DNA of 64,000 nucleotides from Chloroflexi bacterium OLB13 (GTDB lineage: Bacteria; Chloroflexota; Anaerolineae; Aggregatilineales; Phototrophicaceae), in assembly GCA_001567485.1 (NCBI GenBank), contig JZRA01000120.1:19201-83200 (forward strand), in the 5' to 3' direction. Numbering within the stretch: position 1 is the stretch's first letter; every line of letters starts with the position of its first letter. This document shows positions 10,132 through 17,780 of this stretch, piece by piece. A program made the position numbers and the translations under genes. Below the pieces are notes generated by a model. The model saw nothing but the letters and a program-made list of their open reading frames with translations, was not told the origin of the DNA and ran no database searches.

Positions 10132-10165
10132 CCGGGGGTGCAGCGCGCGCCCCCGGTTTTCTTTT
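10132..10165 (+). terminator. Rho-independent terminator
   Basis: CCGGGGG (10132-10138) pairs with CCCCCGG (10150-10156) around an 11-nt loop, followed by TTTTCTTTT. It lies 33 nt past the PF03640 gene stop. On the other strand it lacks a T-run, so it serves the plus strand. Confidence 0.85.
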
Positions 10166-10168
10166 GGC

Positions 10169-10975
10169 TCACACAGGCATCAGCGTCCACGCCTGATCGA
10201 CAACCGGCGCGGCGGTCAGCGCGGCCCGCGGATCAGGCGTCCCCGGCTCGATCCAGCGCCCGCCGACACTCACCGTAAGCGGCGCGTCGCGGAACGGGTA
10301 CGGATCCAGCGTCACGCATCCATCGCCCGCCGGCGTCAGCACGATATCGACCTCATCCCCGACTGAACGCGGCGTCCTCGCAAACGTGTACGGCTTTTGC
10401 TGTGTGGGGTGCCGCAGGTTCAAGATCACGGCCAGCGCGTCGACAAACTGTAAACGCCGGTAGTTCGCCATCAGCGCTTCGGGCGTGCAGAGCGCGGCGA
10501 GGGCCGGATCGTCCGCGCAGATGTCCCGCAGGCGGGCCTGGCGCGCGTCCTCCGCCGCGAGCATCGCCTCGGCGGCCGGGCGCAGTGCGTCCGGTATGAT
10601 GTCGATCGACGCGCTCATCACGCCGTAACGCCCGTTGTACAGGCCGGTCGTGTGCATCGACACGAGCAGTCCACAGTACGGGTGGTACGCTTCCGCCACC
10701 TCCGGCGAGATCGCGTGCGGGCGCATCAGCGTCGGCCACGGGGTGTCGGCGAGGTTATACGGCAGGTTCGTTTCCGGGTCGATCAGCGGGTCGGAATCGA
10801 TCTCAAGCCATCCGTCGTCGTGGTGCGCGGCCACCCACACCATCAGGTCGGCTGGTGCGAGGGGGTCAAACGCGCCGCCGCCGAACGCCTGCGCGAATTT
10901 GCCGCTCATCGCCGCATGATCGACATGCCGGATGACCAATCGCGGCATCCCCGCGGGCGCTGTCTGTACGATCAT
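10169..10975 (-). CDS. DUF3891 family protein
   Basis: 268 aa from ATG 10975 (an in-frame start at 11002 would add nine residues). It matches the DUF3891 family: AAHHDDGWLEID near 50, HPYCGLLVSMHTTGLYNGRYG near 100, and a C-terminal QFVDALAVILNLRHP stretch. The conserved HHDDGW and HTTGLY histidines/aspartate suggest a metal-binding helical (HD-like) fold, but no activity is established. Soluble and cytoplasmic. It is convergent with the PF03640 gene and shares no operon with the next gene. Confidence 0.75.
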   Translation of the reverse strand: MIVQTAPAGMPRLVIRHVDHAAMSGKFAQAFGGGAFDPLAPADLMVWVAAHHDDGWLEIDSDPLIDPETNLPYNLADTPWPTLMRPHAISPEVAEAYHPYCGLLVSMHTTGLYNGRYGVMSASIDIIPDALRPAAEAMLAAEDARQARLRDICADDPALAALCTPEALMANYRRLQFVDALAVILNLRHPTQQKPYTFARTPRSVGDEVDIVLTPAGDGCVTLDPYPFRDAPLTVSVGGRWIEPGTPDPRAALTAAPVVDQAWTLMPV

Positions 10976-11152
10976 CGCAGAAATGCTCTCTTTCCATGCC
11001 ATTCGCCGACGCGGGCTACGTCAGGTGCGTGCCGCGTGCCGACTCATCCAAGCCCACAGCCTCATGTGCTGTGCCGGCGTTCCAGAAGTCCATTCACTGG
11101 TTCTACCCGATGGCGTTGAAATCCACAATGGATATCCCGTGCCGATCAGCCT

Positions 11153-12907
11153 CTACTCGCCGGCGAGCGCGTTCACGGCACACAACAGCGCGGACAGATT
11201 GTGCTGCACGGTGTCGATGCGGATGTCATAACCGTACAGTTCATCGGCGAATCCGCCCAGCGCCCGCGCCGGATCGGCCAGATAGATCGTATCATCCGCT
11301 GTGATCTGAGTCTGGAGTTGGAAGGCGACGCCGGCCAGCACGACATCGCGCACATCGGCGGCAATCAACGCATCCTCCCCGGCCAGAATCGGCAGTACGG
11401 CGCACAAGCCTTCACTGCGGATAGCGGTCGGTGTCGAGGCCGGTGGGCTGAAGTAACCACCGATCCACGAGTCCGGCACGCGCACGCGGTGCTGCGCTTG
11501 CGTGATGACCCATGCCAGCCGACGGACGTAATCGCGGTCGACCGCGTCTGGATCGATCTCATGCAGCACAGAGAGCGCATACAACAGCCAGTGGTCGTGC
11601 GGCAGGTCATCGTCGGCAGTGTCCGCGTTCGCTGCGATGATCGCGCCGACTGCGCGTTGGGCGGTCTCAAGCCAGCGCGGGTCGGGATCGAGCAGGTACA
11701 GCCGAAGCAGCCCGAACGCCGCCTCGCCGGGGTAATAGCTCGACTCGAAATCGCGCACCTGCCCGCTTCGCGCATCGACGATATGGACGAACGTCCCGTC
11801 GGCGGACTGCGCGCCCGCGATCCACTCGGCCAGCGCGCGCATCTCCGGCATGTACTGCGCGTCCCCCGTGACCTCGGCATACTCGGTCAACGCGAGCAGC
11901 AGCAGCCCTTGACCGCCCAGCTTGATCTCGTCGTCCTCGATCAGACAGGCGGCCTCCGCGCGGCTGACAGGCGCAACGCACGGCCCGACATGCGCCAGCG
12001 CGTAACGCAGCGCCCGACCGATCGCGGCGCGGCGCACTGGATCGGGCGATTCGCGCTCCAGCTCGATCATCGCGTACATCGTTCCCGCATGGCGCAGCAT
12101 GTTGTAGTCCTGTGACAGATCGCCTGTCCCGGCGTCGTACAGGTAGTCGAACTGTCCGTCCGGCCGCACACTGCGCGCCAGATAGTCGCCGGCGGCGCGC
12201 GCCGAGTCGCGCAGGATCGCAGGCGTGAGCGATTCGGCATACAGGCGTGACGATTCGAGAAGCGCGGCAGGTTCGCCGGGGCGCTGAACTGCCGTCACGG
12301 TCTGAAAACGGTAGACGTTAAGCGGCGAGAACGTCAGCGCTTCCGCCAGTCCGTCGGCGTCGAACCCGCGCTCGGTGGCATAGTCGATCCACCGTTCACG
12401 ATCCATGATGCCGTTTGCGTCGAACAACTGGCGCGCTTCGATCTCGGCGGGCAGCGCAATTCCGAACGTGATCGGGTCGAACGCCAACCCCCACGCGTCG
12501 CCGCTCCGGCTGGTACGGAACTCCGGCGCGGCCAATCGTTCACGCACCGGCCCGTAGGCGACATCGACACGCACACCGGCCGTGTCGGGGATCGTCGGGA
12601 GGATGCGAGTCCACGCCTCCATCACCGCTTGCGCATCGGCAGCCGTGGCCCACACGACATCAGCCGGCGCGCCCGCCGTCATAACAGTCAGCGCTGCCCA
12701 CACCTCGGTCGCCTGTACGTCGGGCAGCGGCGGTGCTGCGTCAGTATTTCGCACCGCATCGGTCAGCGCAAGCGCCAACGCCCCCGCCTCGGCCTGTTCG
12801 GGGAGCGTGAACGGCGGCGCGGCTTGCGGCTGAGCCGCTGCAATCCCGCACACGATCCACAGCCACAGCAGGACGCACAGCAGACGCGTGATGCGGTTAT
12901 CGTTCAC
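11153..12907 (-). CDS. Large secreted helical protein, possible six-hairpin (alpha/alpha) toroid
   Basis: 584 aa from the GTG at 12907, which has a GAGGT motif 5 nt upstream and gives a good signal peptide (RLLCVLLWLWIVCGI, cleavage IAAA|QPQ). The mature N-terminal ~190 residues are mixed. From ~210 the protein has repeated helix pairs with YLARSVRPDGQFDYLYD, RHAGTMYAMIELER, GGQGLLLLALTEYAEVTG, ESSYYPGEAAFGLLRLY and HDHWLLYALSVLHE. These are features of alpha/alpha-toroid enzymes such as glycosidases, epimerases or terpene-cyclase-like proteins. I cannot name a substrate. Monocistronic, divergent from xylose isomerase. Confidence 0.6.
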   Translation of the reverse strand: MNDNRITRLLCVLLWLWIVCGIAAAQPQAAPPFTLPEQAEAGALALALTDAVRNTDAAPPLPDVQATEVWAALTVMTAGAPADVVWATAADAQAVMEAWTRILPTIPDTAGVRVDVAYGPVRERLAAPEFRTSRSGDAWGLAFDPITFGIALPAEIEARQLFDANGIMDRERWIDYATERGFDADGLAEALTFSPLNVYRFQTVTAVQRPGEPAALLESSRLYAESLTPAILRDSARAAGDYLARSVRPDGQFDYLYDAGTGDLSQDYNMLRHAGTMYAMIELERESPDPVRRAAIGRALRYALAHVGPCVAPVSRAEAACLIEDDEIKLGGQGLLLLALTEYAEVTGDAQYMPEMRALAEWIAGAQSADGTFVHIVDARSGQVRDFESSYYPGEAAFGLLRLYLLDPDPRWLETAQRAVGAIIAANADTADDDLPHDHWLLYALSVLHEIDPDAVDRDYVRRLAWVITQAQHRVRVPDSWIGGYFSPPASTPTAIRSEGLCAVLPILAGEDALIAADVRDVVLAGVAFQLQTQITADDTIYLADPARALGGFADELYGYDIRIDTVQHNLSALLCAVNALAGE

Positions 12908-12985
12908 AGTGACCTCGCGGGGTGAATCGAACAAGCACCGCCTACGTTATCACGCGAATGGATTTGATGCCGCCCCGCGATCTCG

Positions 12986-13014
12986 CTGCCACAACCACCG
13001 CGCGGCGCTACAAT
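12986..13014 (+). promoter_or_regulatory. Possible promoter for xylA
   Basis: CTGCCA (12986-12991, 4 of 6 matches) and TACAAT (13009-13014, 5 of 6) are 17 nt apart, about 57 nt before the xylA ATG. Modest evidence. Confidence 0.3.
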
Positions 13015-13070
13015 CTGTACGAAACCGCCGGACATCCAACCGGCGCGGAACTCAACAGGGGATGCGTGTC

Positions 13071-14230
13071 ATGTACGAACCGAAACCGGAACATCGTTTT
13101 ACGTTTGGCATGTGGACGGTCGGCAGCGTCGGCCGTGACCCGTTCGGCCTGCCCACCCGCGAGCCGGTCGACTACCGGCAGATTTGCGAGCTTCTCGGAG
13201 AGGTTGGCGCGTGGGGCGTCAACTTCCACGACAACGATCTCATCCCCATCGACGCGACCGCCGCAGAACGGGCCGCGCTGGTCAAGGGCTTCAAGCAAGC
13301 GATGACCGACAACGGCATCGTCTGCCCGATGGCGACGACCAACCTGTTCACCGATCCGGCATTCAAGGACGGCGCGTTTACCAGCAGCGCCCCGAAAGTA
13401 CGCGCTACGCACGTCAAAAGGTGCTGCGGACGATGGACGACGCGGCCGAGCTGGGCGCGAAGGTGTTCGTGTTCTGGGGCGGGCGCGAAGGCGTCGAGAC
13501 CGACGCGCCGAAAAGCGCGCTCGACTCGATCAAGCACACCCGCGACGCGCTAAACTTCTTCTGCGAGTACGTGATCGACAATGGATACGACCTCAAACTG
13601 GCGCTCGAACCCAAGCCCAACGAGCCGCGCGGCGATCTCTACTTTCCCACCGTCGGCAGCATGTTGGCACTGATCGCCACGCTCGACCACCCGGAGCGCG
13701 TCGGCGTGAATCCGGAGGTCGCGCACGAGCACATGGCCGGCCTGAACTTCATGCACGCGGTCGCGCAGGCATGGGACGCCGGCAAGCTGTTCCATATCGA
13801 CCTCAACGATCAGTTGTTCGGCCGCTACGATCAGGACTTCCGCTTCGGCGCGGTGATGATTAAGCAGGCATTCCATCTCGTCAAATTCCTCGAAGACGTG
13901 GGATACAGCGGAAGCAGGCACTTCGACGCGCACGCCTACCGCACCGCCGATACCGCCGATGTCAAGGCGTTCGCAAAGGGCTGCATGCGCACGTACCTGA
14001 TCCTCAAGGAGAAGGCTGCGCAGTTCAACGCCGACGCGGAGATTCAGGCACTGCTCGCGGAAATCCATGCCGACAGCGGCGATCAGGCTGACGTGCTGGG
14101 CCGGTACAGCCGCGAAGCCGCCGCCAAACTCAAGGCGATCAATTACGACCGCGCAGCGCTCGCCAAGCGAAGCCTGCCCTACGAACGGCTCGATCAGCTC
14201 ACCGTCGAGCTGCTGCTCGGCGTGCGGTAA
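13071..14230 (+). CDS. xylA: Xylose isomerase, interrupted by a single-base frameshift
   Basis: Restoring one missing base near 13403 joins two frames into a 386-aa class I xylose isomerase of the actinobacterial type (family ~385-395 aa). Upstream frame: [18 protein letters not shown], the catalytic-base region [10 protein letters not shown] and [17 protein letters not shown]. Downstream frame: [38 protein letters not shown] and FHIDLND, which carry the metal ligands Glu, Asp and His. The enzyme converts D-xylose to D-xylulose, and often glucose to fructose. AGGGG precedes ATG 13071. Both halves are intact and canonical, so the shift looks like a sequencing deletion rather than decay. No xylulokinase lies nearby. 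Confidence 0.88.
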
Positions 14231-14271
14231 CGGGATACGGTTAGAGACGAACGGTGGGACGCGCTGGCTGC

Positions 14272-14300
14272 TTGACGTCGCCGCATAAAGCTAATATCAT
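14272..14300 (+). promoter_or_regulatory. Sigma70-type promoter of the DUF4260-tetR operon
   Basis: TTGACG (14272-14277) and TATCAT (14295-14300) with exactly 17 nt between; each hexamer matches 5 of 6 consensus bases. The -10 lies inside the first operator palindrome. The start site is expected near 14307. Confidence 0.75.
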
Positions 14301-14326
14301 TAGCCTTGAACGCTAACGCCGTTAGC
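14290..14326. promoter_or_regulatory. Tandem TetR-type operators
   Basis: Two 15-bp palindromes, GCTAATATCATTAGC (14290-14304) and GCTAACGCCGTTAGC (14312-14326), share the half-site GCTAAY and are centred 22 bp apart, about two helical turns, so bound dimers would face the same side. They overlap the -10 and the start region of the promoter for the operon whose second gene is a TetR regulator. This is the expected layout for autorepression. Confidence 0.75.
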
Positions 14327-14342
14327 TTTGAGGGCTTTCGCC

Positions 14343-14717
14343 ATGATGACCCAACCACCTAATCCTCCATCCATCAGCCGCTGGCTGCGCGTCGAACACG
14401 CCGCCCTGCTGGCGCTCGTCGTCGTGATCTACGGCCGGGTTTCCGGCGATTGGCTGGCGTTCGCGCTGCTGCTTCTGCTGCCGGACATCTCGATGATCGG
14501 CTATGTGCGTGGCTCGACACTCGGCAGCGTTACGTACAACGCCGGCCACATGCTCGCCGCGGCACTCGCCGTGATCGCGCTGGGCGCTGTCACGGCAAGC
14601 CTGCCGGTCGTGCAAATTGGCCTGATTTGGGCCGCCCACATCCTGCTCGACCGCGCGCTCGGTTATGGGCTAAAGTATCCGACCCACTTCAAAGATACCC
14701 ACCTCCAGCGGGTGTAG
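14343..14717 (+). CDS. DUF4260 family membrane protein
   Basis: 124 aa from ATG 14343 (ATG 14346 is adjacent). Four hydrophobic helices with the family pattern: a first helix after RWLRVEHAALLAL, the conserved LLLPDISMIGYVRG, YNAGHMLAAALAVI, and a C-terminal WAAHILLDRALGYGLKYPTHFKDTHLQRV. Members are small inner-membrane proteins of unknown function, often paired with TetR regulators. It is the first gene of a two-gene operon, with 3 nt between its stop and the tetR start, under tandem TetR-type operators. Confidence 0.85.
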   Translation: MMTQPPNPPSISRWLRVEHAALLALVVVIYGRVSGDWLAFALLLLLPDISMIGYVRGSTLGSVTYNAGHMLAAALAVIALGAVTASLPVVQIGLIWAAHILLDRALGYGLKYPTHFKDTHLQRV

Positions 14718-14720
14718 CCG

Positions 14721-15284
14721 ATGCCCTATCCCTCACAAGTGACCGGCACGACCATCATCGAGACCGCCACGGCCTTGATCGAGCGCGACGGCGTGGAGTC
14801 CCTCTCACTGGCACGTATCGCCACCGCTCTGGGGATTCGCGCGCCGTCGCTGTACCGCTATTTCGACAGCAAGTCCGCGCTGCTGCAAGCCGTGAACCTG
14901 CAAACGACTCAAGACCTGATCGCCGCGCTGATCGAGGCCGCCGCCAGTTCGTCGCAAACGCATGCCGACCGTATCATGGCGTTGGCTCACGCCTACCGGG
15001 CGTTCGCCCATGCGCATCCACGCGCCTATGCCCTCGCTTACAGCATGACCGATCCAGCTGCCCAGCCTGATCCGGCGGCACTTGCCGCGCTCGCACAGCA
15101 GGTTCAGGCCGTCGTCGCACCCATTACGGGCGAGGCGGCCTCACTGGCCGCGCTGCGCGGATTGTGGGCGCTCGTCCACGGCTTCGTCATCCTCGAACTC
15201 GCCGGCCAGTTCCAGCGCGGCGGCGACCTGACCTCGGCGTACACCTCCGCTGTCGAGGCGTATGTGCGAGGGCTAAGCGAGTAG
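14721..15284 (+). CDS. TetR/AcrR family transcriptional regulator
   Basis: 187 aa. The N-terminal helix-turn-helix (SLSLARIATALGIRAPSLYRYFDSKSALLQAV split across ~30-60) is a classic TetR DNA-binding domain. The C-terminal half resembles the WHG-type ligand domain (YRAFAHAHPRAYALAYSM; LRGLWALVHGFVILELAG). It is co-transcribed with the DUF4260 gene and very likely represses its own operon through the palindromes at 14290-14326. The stop codon directly abuts a copy of the dispersed repeat. Confidence 0.93.
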   Translation: MPYPSQVTGTTIIETATALIERDGVESLSLARIATALGIRAPSLYRYFDSKSALLQAVNLQTTQDLIAALIEAAASSSQTHADRIMALAHAYRAFAHAHPRAYALAYSMTDPAAQPDPAALAALAQQVQAVVAPITGEAASLAALRGLWALVHGFVILELAGQFQRGGDLTSAYTSAVEAYVRGLSE

Positions 15285-15387
15285 TTGAAAGTGCCAAGTG
15301 ATGAGTGATGAGGTAACGAGATACAGTATCGCTCAATGACCACTGCGTCATAGAACACGGAATCTCTCGACTTTCGCACAACGGCTT
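15285..15387 (+). repeat. Dispersed intergenic repeat, copy A (divergent)
   Basis: Begins immediately after the tetR stop with TTGAAAGTG, then AGTGATGAGTGATGAG, and ends with GGAATCTCTCGACTT. The middle differs from the other copies, so this is a diverged member of the family also found at 17260-17365, 25722-25820 and 55406-55517. Confidence 0.6.
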
Positions 15388-15495
15388 GGCCCTCGCTGCC
15401 GACTGAGCGCGGCGATGTAACTTTTGCGGCCGTGCCCGCGTCTGAGGAGATGAACGCGCTATGGTTTTAGAGCGCTTGGCAACTGGAGGTTCATC

Positions 15496-15717
15496 GTGAA
15501 TTTCGTAAAGTTTATGGCAAGCAGCACAGGGAGACGGGTTAGAATTGGCGCCGGCATTGTGCTTATCTTGATCGGCCTGCTGGTCGTCAAAGGCACGGGC
15601 GGTACGATCCTCGCGATAGTCGGACTCGTCCCACTGCTCGCCGGATCGCTCGACTTCTGCATCGCCGCGCCGCTGTTGGGCTATCCGTTCCGCGGGCCGG
15701 ATATCCGCGCCAAGTAG
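15496..15717 (+). CDS. DUF2892 small membrane protein
   Basis: 73 aa from GTG 15496, set by a GGAGGT ribosome-binding site at 15485-15490. Two hydrophobic helices around the family core GRRVRIGAGIVLILIGLLVV and GLVPLLAGSLDFCIAAPLLGYPF. DUF2892 modules occur alone or fused to rhodaneses (as in YgaP) and are linked to sulfur handling; rhodaneses lie 1-2 kb downstream. Function not established. Confidence 0.85.
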   Translation: MNFVKFMASSTGRRVRIGAGIVLILIGLLVVKGTGGTILAIVGLVPLLAGSLDFCIAAPLLGYPFRGPDIRAK

Positions 15718-15844
15718 ACGCGCGCACCGGGTTCCCGAACACATCCGCTGCGCCGATGCCACTCAAACGCTGGCGCAGTTCGATACCTGCTGTGCTCGCC
15801 GGAACGGGTTCAGTTCCCGGCTGTTGATTGGGTTTGCCGGCGTA

Positions 15845-16678
15845 TCACCGCGCGGACAGCACCGGCGCGGTCATCGTGTCGGGCCGCGCGAGGCCGAGCA
15901 GACTCAGCACGGTCGGCGCGACGGACAACTGCGAGACCGGCTCTTCGATGCGCCCGCAGCCCGTCATATCCGGCGGCAAGAAGTACAGCGGCACGCGCCG
16001 GGCCTGCGCCAGCGGGCCGCCGTGCACTCCCCCGACACCGACCGCCGCACTGTCGCTGATGCCGTGATCGCCGGTGACCAGCACGGTATAACCCAGCGCA
16101 TGCGCCTTCGGCAGCATTGAACTGATCTTGTCGTCATGATAGATAACCTGCTTGCGATAGGCTTGGCTGTCCCCACCCTCGCGCTCGCCGATCAGATCCA
16201 GCCCCCCCGGATGAATCAGCAGATAGTCCGGCGTGAAGCGCGTCATCAGCATCGCGCCCAGCGCAAAGAGTTCGAGGTCGGGGAACTCGTCACTACGGTA
16301 GAAACGCCCGTGCTGGATCGGCAGCGACTCGTCGTCGGTCTGAAAGTCACGCACGATGTCATACGGCGCGCGGTTGTATAACTCCGAGAAGAAATAGTAG
16401 GCAGCAGCGGCGGTCGTCTTGCCAGCTTCGACAGCCAGCTTGAACACGTTGGGCATGATCGACGTGCGCGCAACGGAGTTATTGACGACGCCGTGTACGC
16501 TGGATGTCACGCCGGTATGCAGGGTTTCGTACATTGGCCGCGACATGCTCGGCAGCTCGCCGATCACCGTCCAGCGTGTCGCTTTCTTGGCTTCGACGAG
16601 GTGCTCAAGATAGCCCATGTGCTGGGCCGCGATGTCATCGCGCAGCGCATCACACACGAATAGGATAACCTTAGACAT
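15845..16678 (-). CDS. Alkaline-phosphatase-superfamily hydrolase (phosphodiesterase-like)
   Basis: 277 aa, cytosolic, no signal peptide. It starts with the metal-site strand MSKVILFVCDALRDD and has a possible nucleophile region in LPSMSRPMYETLHTG. The C-terminal metal ligands are in LIHPGGLD and VTGDHGISD, with the closing His in GVGGVHGGPLA. This is the pattern of type I phosphodiesterase/nucleotide pyrophosphatase or phosphoglycerate-mutase-like metalloenzymes. The substrate is unknown. It is divergent from the first rhodanese, leaving a 134-nt shared upstream region. Confidence 0.8.
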   Translation of the reverse strand: MSKVILFVCDALRDDIAAQHMGYLEHLVEAKKATRWTVIGELPSMSRPMYETLHTGVTSSVHGVVNNSVARTSIMPNVFKLAVEAGKTTAAAAYYFFSELYNRAPYDIVRDFQTDDESLPIQHGRFYRSDEFPDLELFALGAMLMTRFTPDYLLIHPGGLDLIGEREGGDSQAYRKQVIYHDDKISSMLPKAHALGYTVLVTGDHGISDSAAVGVGGVHGGPLAQARRVPLYFLPPDMTGCGRIEEPVSQLSVAPTVLSLLGLARPDTMTAPVLSAR

Positions 16679-16812
16679 GGAGACGTCGATCCTTTCCCGG
16701 CCGGCCTATAAGTAAACCCGATGGCACGCGTAAGCACTTCACAGTCGCTCTCCGCGCGAACCCCCGATAAAGTGTACGCATCACCGTCCAACGTTACGAG
16801 AACCAAGTCGCT

Positions 16813-17259
16813 ATGGCCAAGCAGTCGAAAACCCGCAAAGCAAACGCACGCCTTCCGCTGCTGTTGATCGCGGCCGTTGGCGCGGCGCTGATTGTCGCAG
16901 CAGCTGCGCTGTTCGCGGGCCGGGGCGCGCCAGCGGTAGAAACCGGCGCGCGGATGCTCTCGCCGTCCGGTTACCGGGCGCAGTTCGGTGACAACACGCC
17001 GCACGTTCTGCTGGATGTCCGCACGCCGGCCGAGTTCGCCGAGGGTCATATCCCCGGCGCGGTCAACATCCCGGTCGACGCGCTGCAAAGCCGGCTCTCG
17101 GAAGTGCCGTCCGACGTGCCGGTGGTGGTCTACTGCCGCAGTGGCAACCGCAGTGCGACCGCCTCGCAAATCCTCGACCGAGCGGGCTATGAAACCGTGT
17201 ACGATCTCGGCGGAATTATCGCGTGGTCTGCGCAGGGTCTGCCCGTCACGTCGGACTAG
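16813..17259 (+). CDS. Membrane-anchored rhodanese
   Basis: 148 aa: a basic N-terminus, one membrane helix (LPLLLIAAVGAALIVAAAAL, ~14-33), then a single rhodanese domain (~45-146) with LLDVRTPAEFAEGHIPGAVN and the active-site loop CRSGNRS. The catalytic Cys can carry a persulfide; the domain faces the outside. Sulfurtransfer partner unknown. It is separated from the next rhodanese by a copy of the dispersed repeat that begins at its stop codon. Confidence 0.9.
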   Translation: MAKQSKTRKANARLPLLLIAAVGAALIVAAAALFAGRGAPAVETGARMLSPSGYRAQFGDNTPHVLLDVRTPAEFAEGHIPGAVNIPVDALQSRLSEVPSDVPVVVYCRSGNRSATASQILDRAGYETVYDLGGIIAWSAQGLPVTSD

Positions 17260-17365
17260 GCCGGTGTTCGTAAGTCAAGAGATTCGGTCTCCCATCATGC
17301 AGCATTAGTCGAGCTATACGGCACGGCGTTTTCTCATCACTCATCGCTTTCAACTTCGCGCTTAG
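17260..17365 (-). repeat. Dispersed intergenic repeat, copy B
   Basis: Inverted relative to the other copies. Read on the minus strand it runs from GCGCGAAGTTGAAAGCGATG through CCGTATAGCTCGACTAATGC and GGGAGACCGAATCTCTTGAC to CTTACGAACACCGGC, immediately before the TAG of the rhodanese on the other strand. About 106 bp. It fills nearly the whole gap between two rhodanese genes. Confidence 0.85.
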
Positions 17366-17398
17366 CACGATCTCCCAACCTCAGGAGCATAACCGCCC

Positions 17399-17740
17399 AT
17401 GCAATTCTTCAAGACGCTGTTTCAGCCGGACGCCTCCAGCATCAGCGCGGCCGAGGCCAACGAGCGCATCACCAGCGGCGCGGCCGTGATCGACGTCCGG
17501 CAGGCACAGGAATACGCCGACGGACACATTCAAGGCGCCACGCTGATCCCGCTGAATGAGCTGCACAACCGGTTGGCCGAGCTGCCGAAAGACCGTGAAC
17601 TGGTCATCGTCTGCCGGTCGGGCGCGCGCAGCGGCATCGCCACCCACCAGCTCAAGGCCGCCGGCTATCAGGCGCTGAACCTCAGCGGTGGCATGATCGC
17701 GTGGAGCCGCGCACGCCTGCCGATCACGCGCGGACGTTGA
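17399..17740 (+). CDS. Single-domain rhodanese
   Basis: 113 aa, cytosolic, one rhodanese domain with VIDVRQAQEYADGHIQGATL and the active loop CRSGARSG. It is similar to PspE/GlpE-type sulfurtransferases. The active-site loop differs from the membrane rhodanese upstream (GNRS versus GARS), so the two are related but not recent duplicates. The start at 17399 is preceded by an AGGAG at 17383-17387. Confidence 0.9.
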   Translation: MQFFKTLFQPDASSISAAEANERITSGAAVIDVRQAQEYADGHIQGATLIPLNELHNRLAELPKDRELVIVCRSGARSGIATHQLKAAGYQALNLSGGMIAWSRARLPITRGR

Positions 17741-17780
17741 GCCCGCGACGACACTCCGCCCTCAACCACCGGCAAACGTT

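Noticed and set aside
12888..13070. xylA start upstream of 13071
   Set aside because: The upstream residues do not match xylose isomerase N-termini, and a good ribosome-binding site precedes ATG 13071.
13390..13410. Programmed ribosomal frameshift in xylA
   Set aside because: No slippery heptamer or downstream stimulatory structure is evident, and the same kind of single-base loss recurs in unrelated genes.
15285..15495. Insertion sequence in the gap after tetR
   Set aside because: No transposase frame or terminal inverted repeats; only the diverged dispersed repeat is present.
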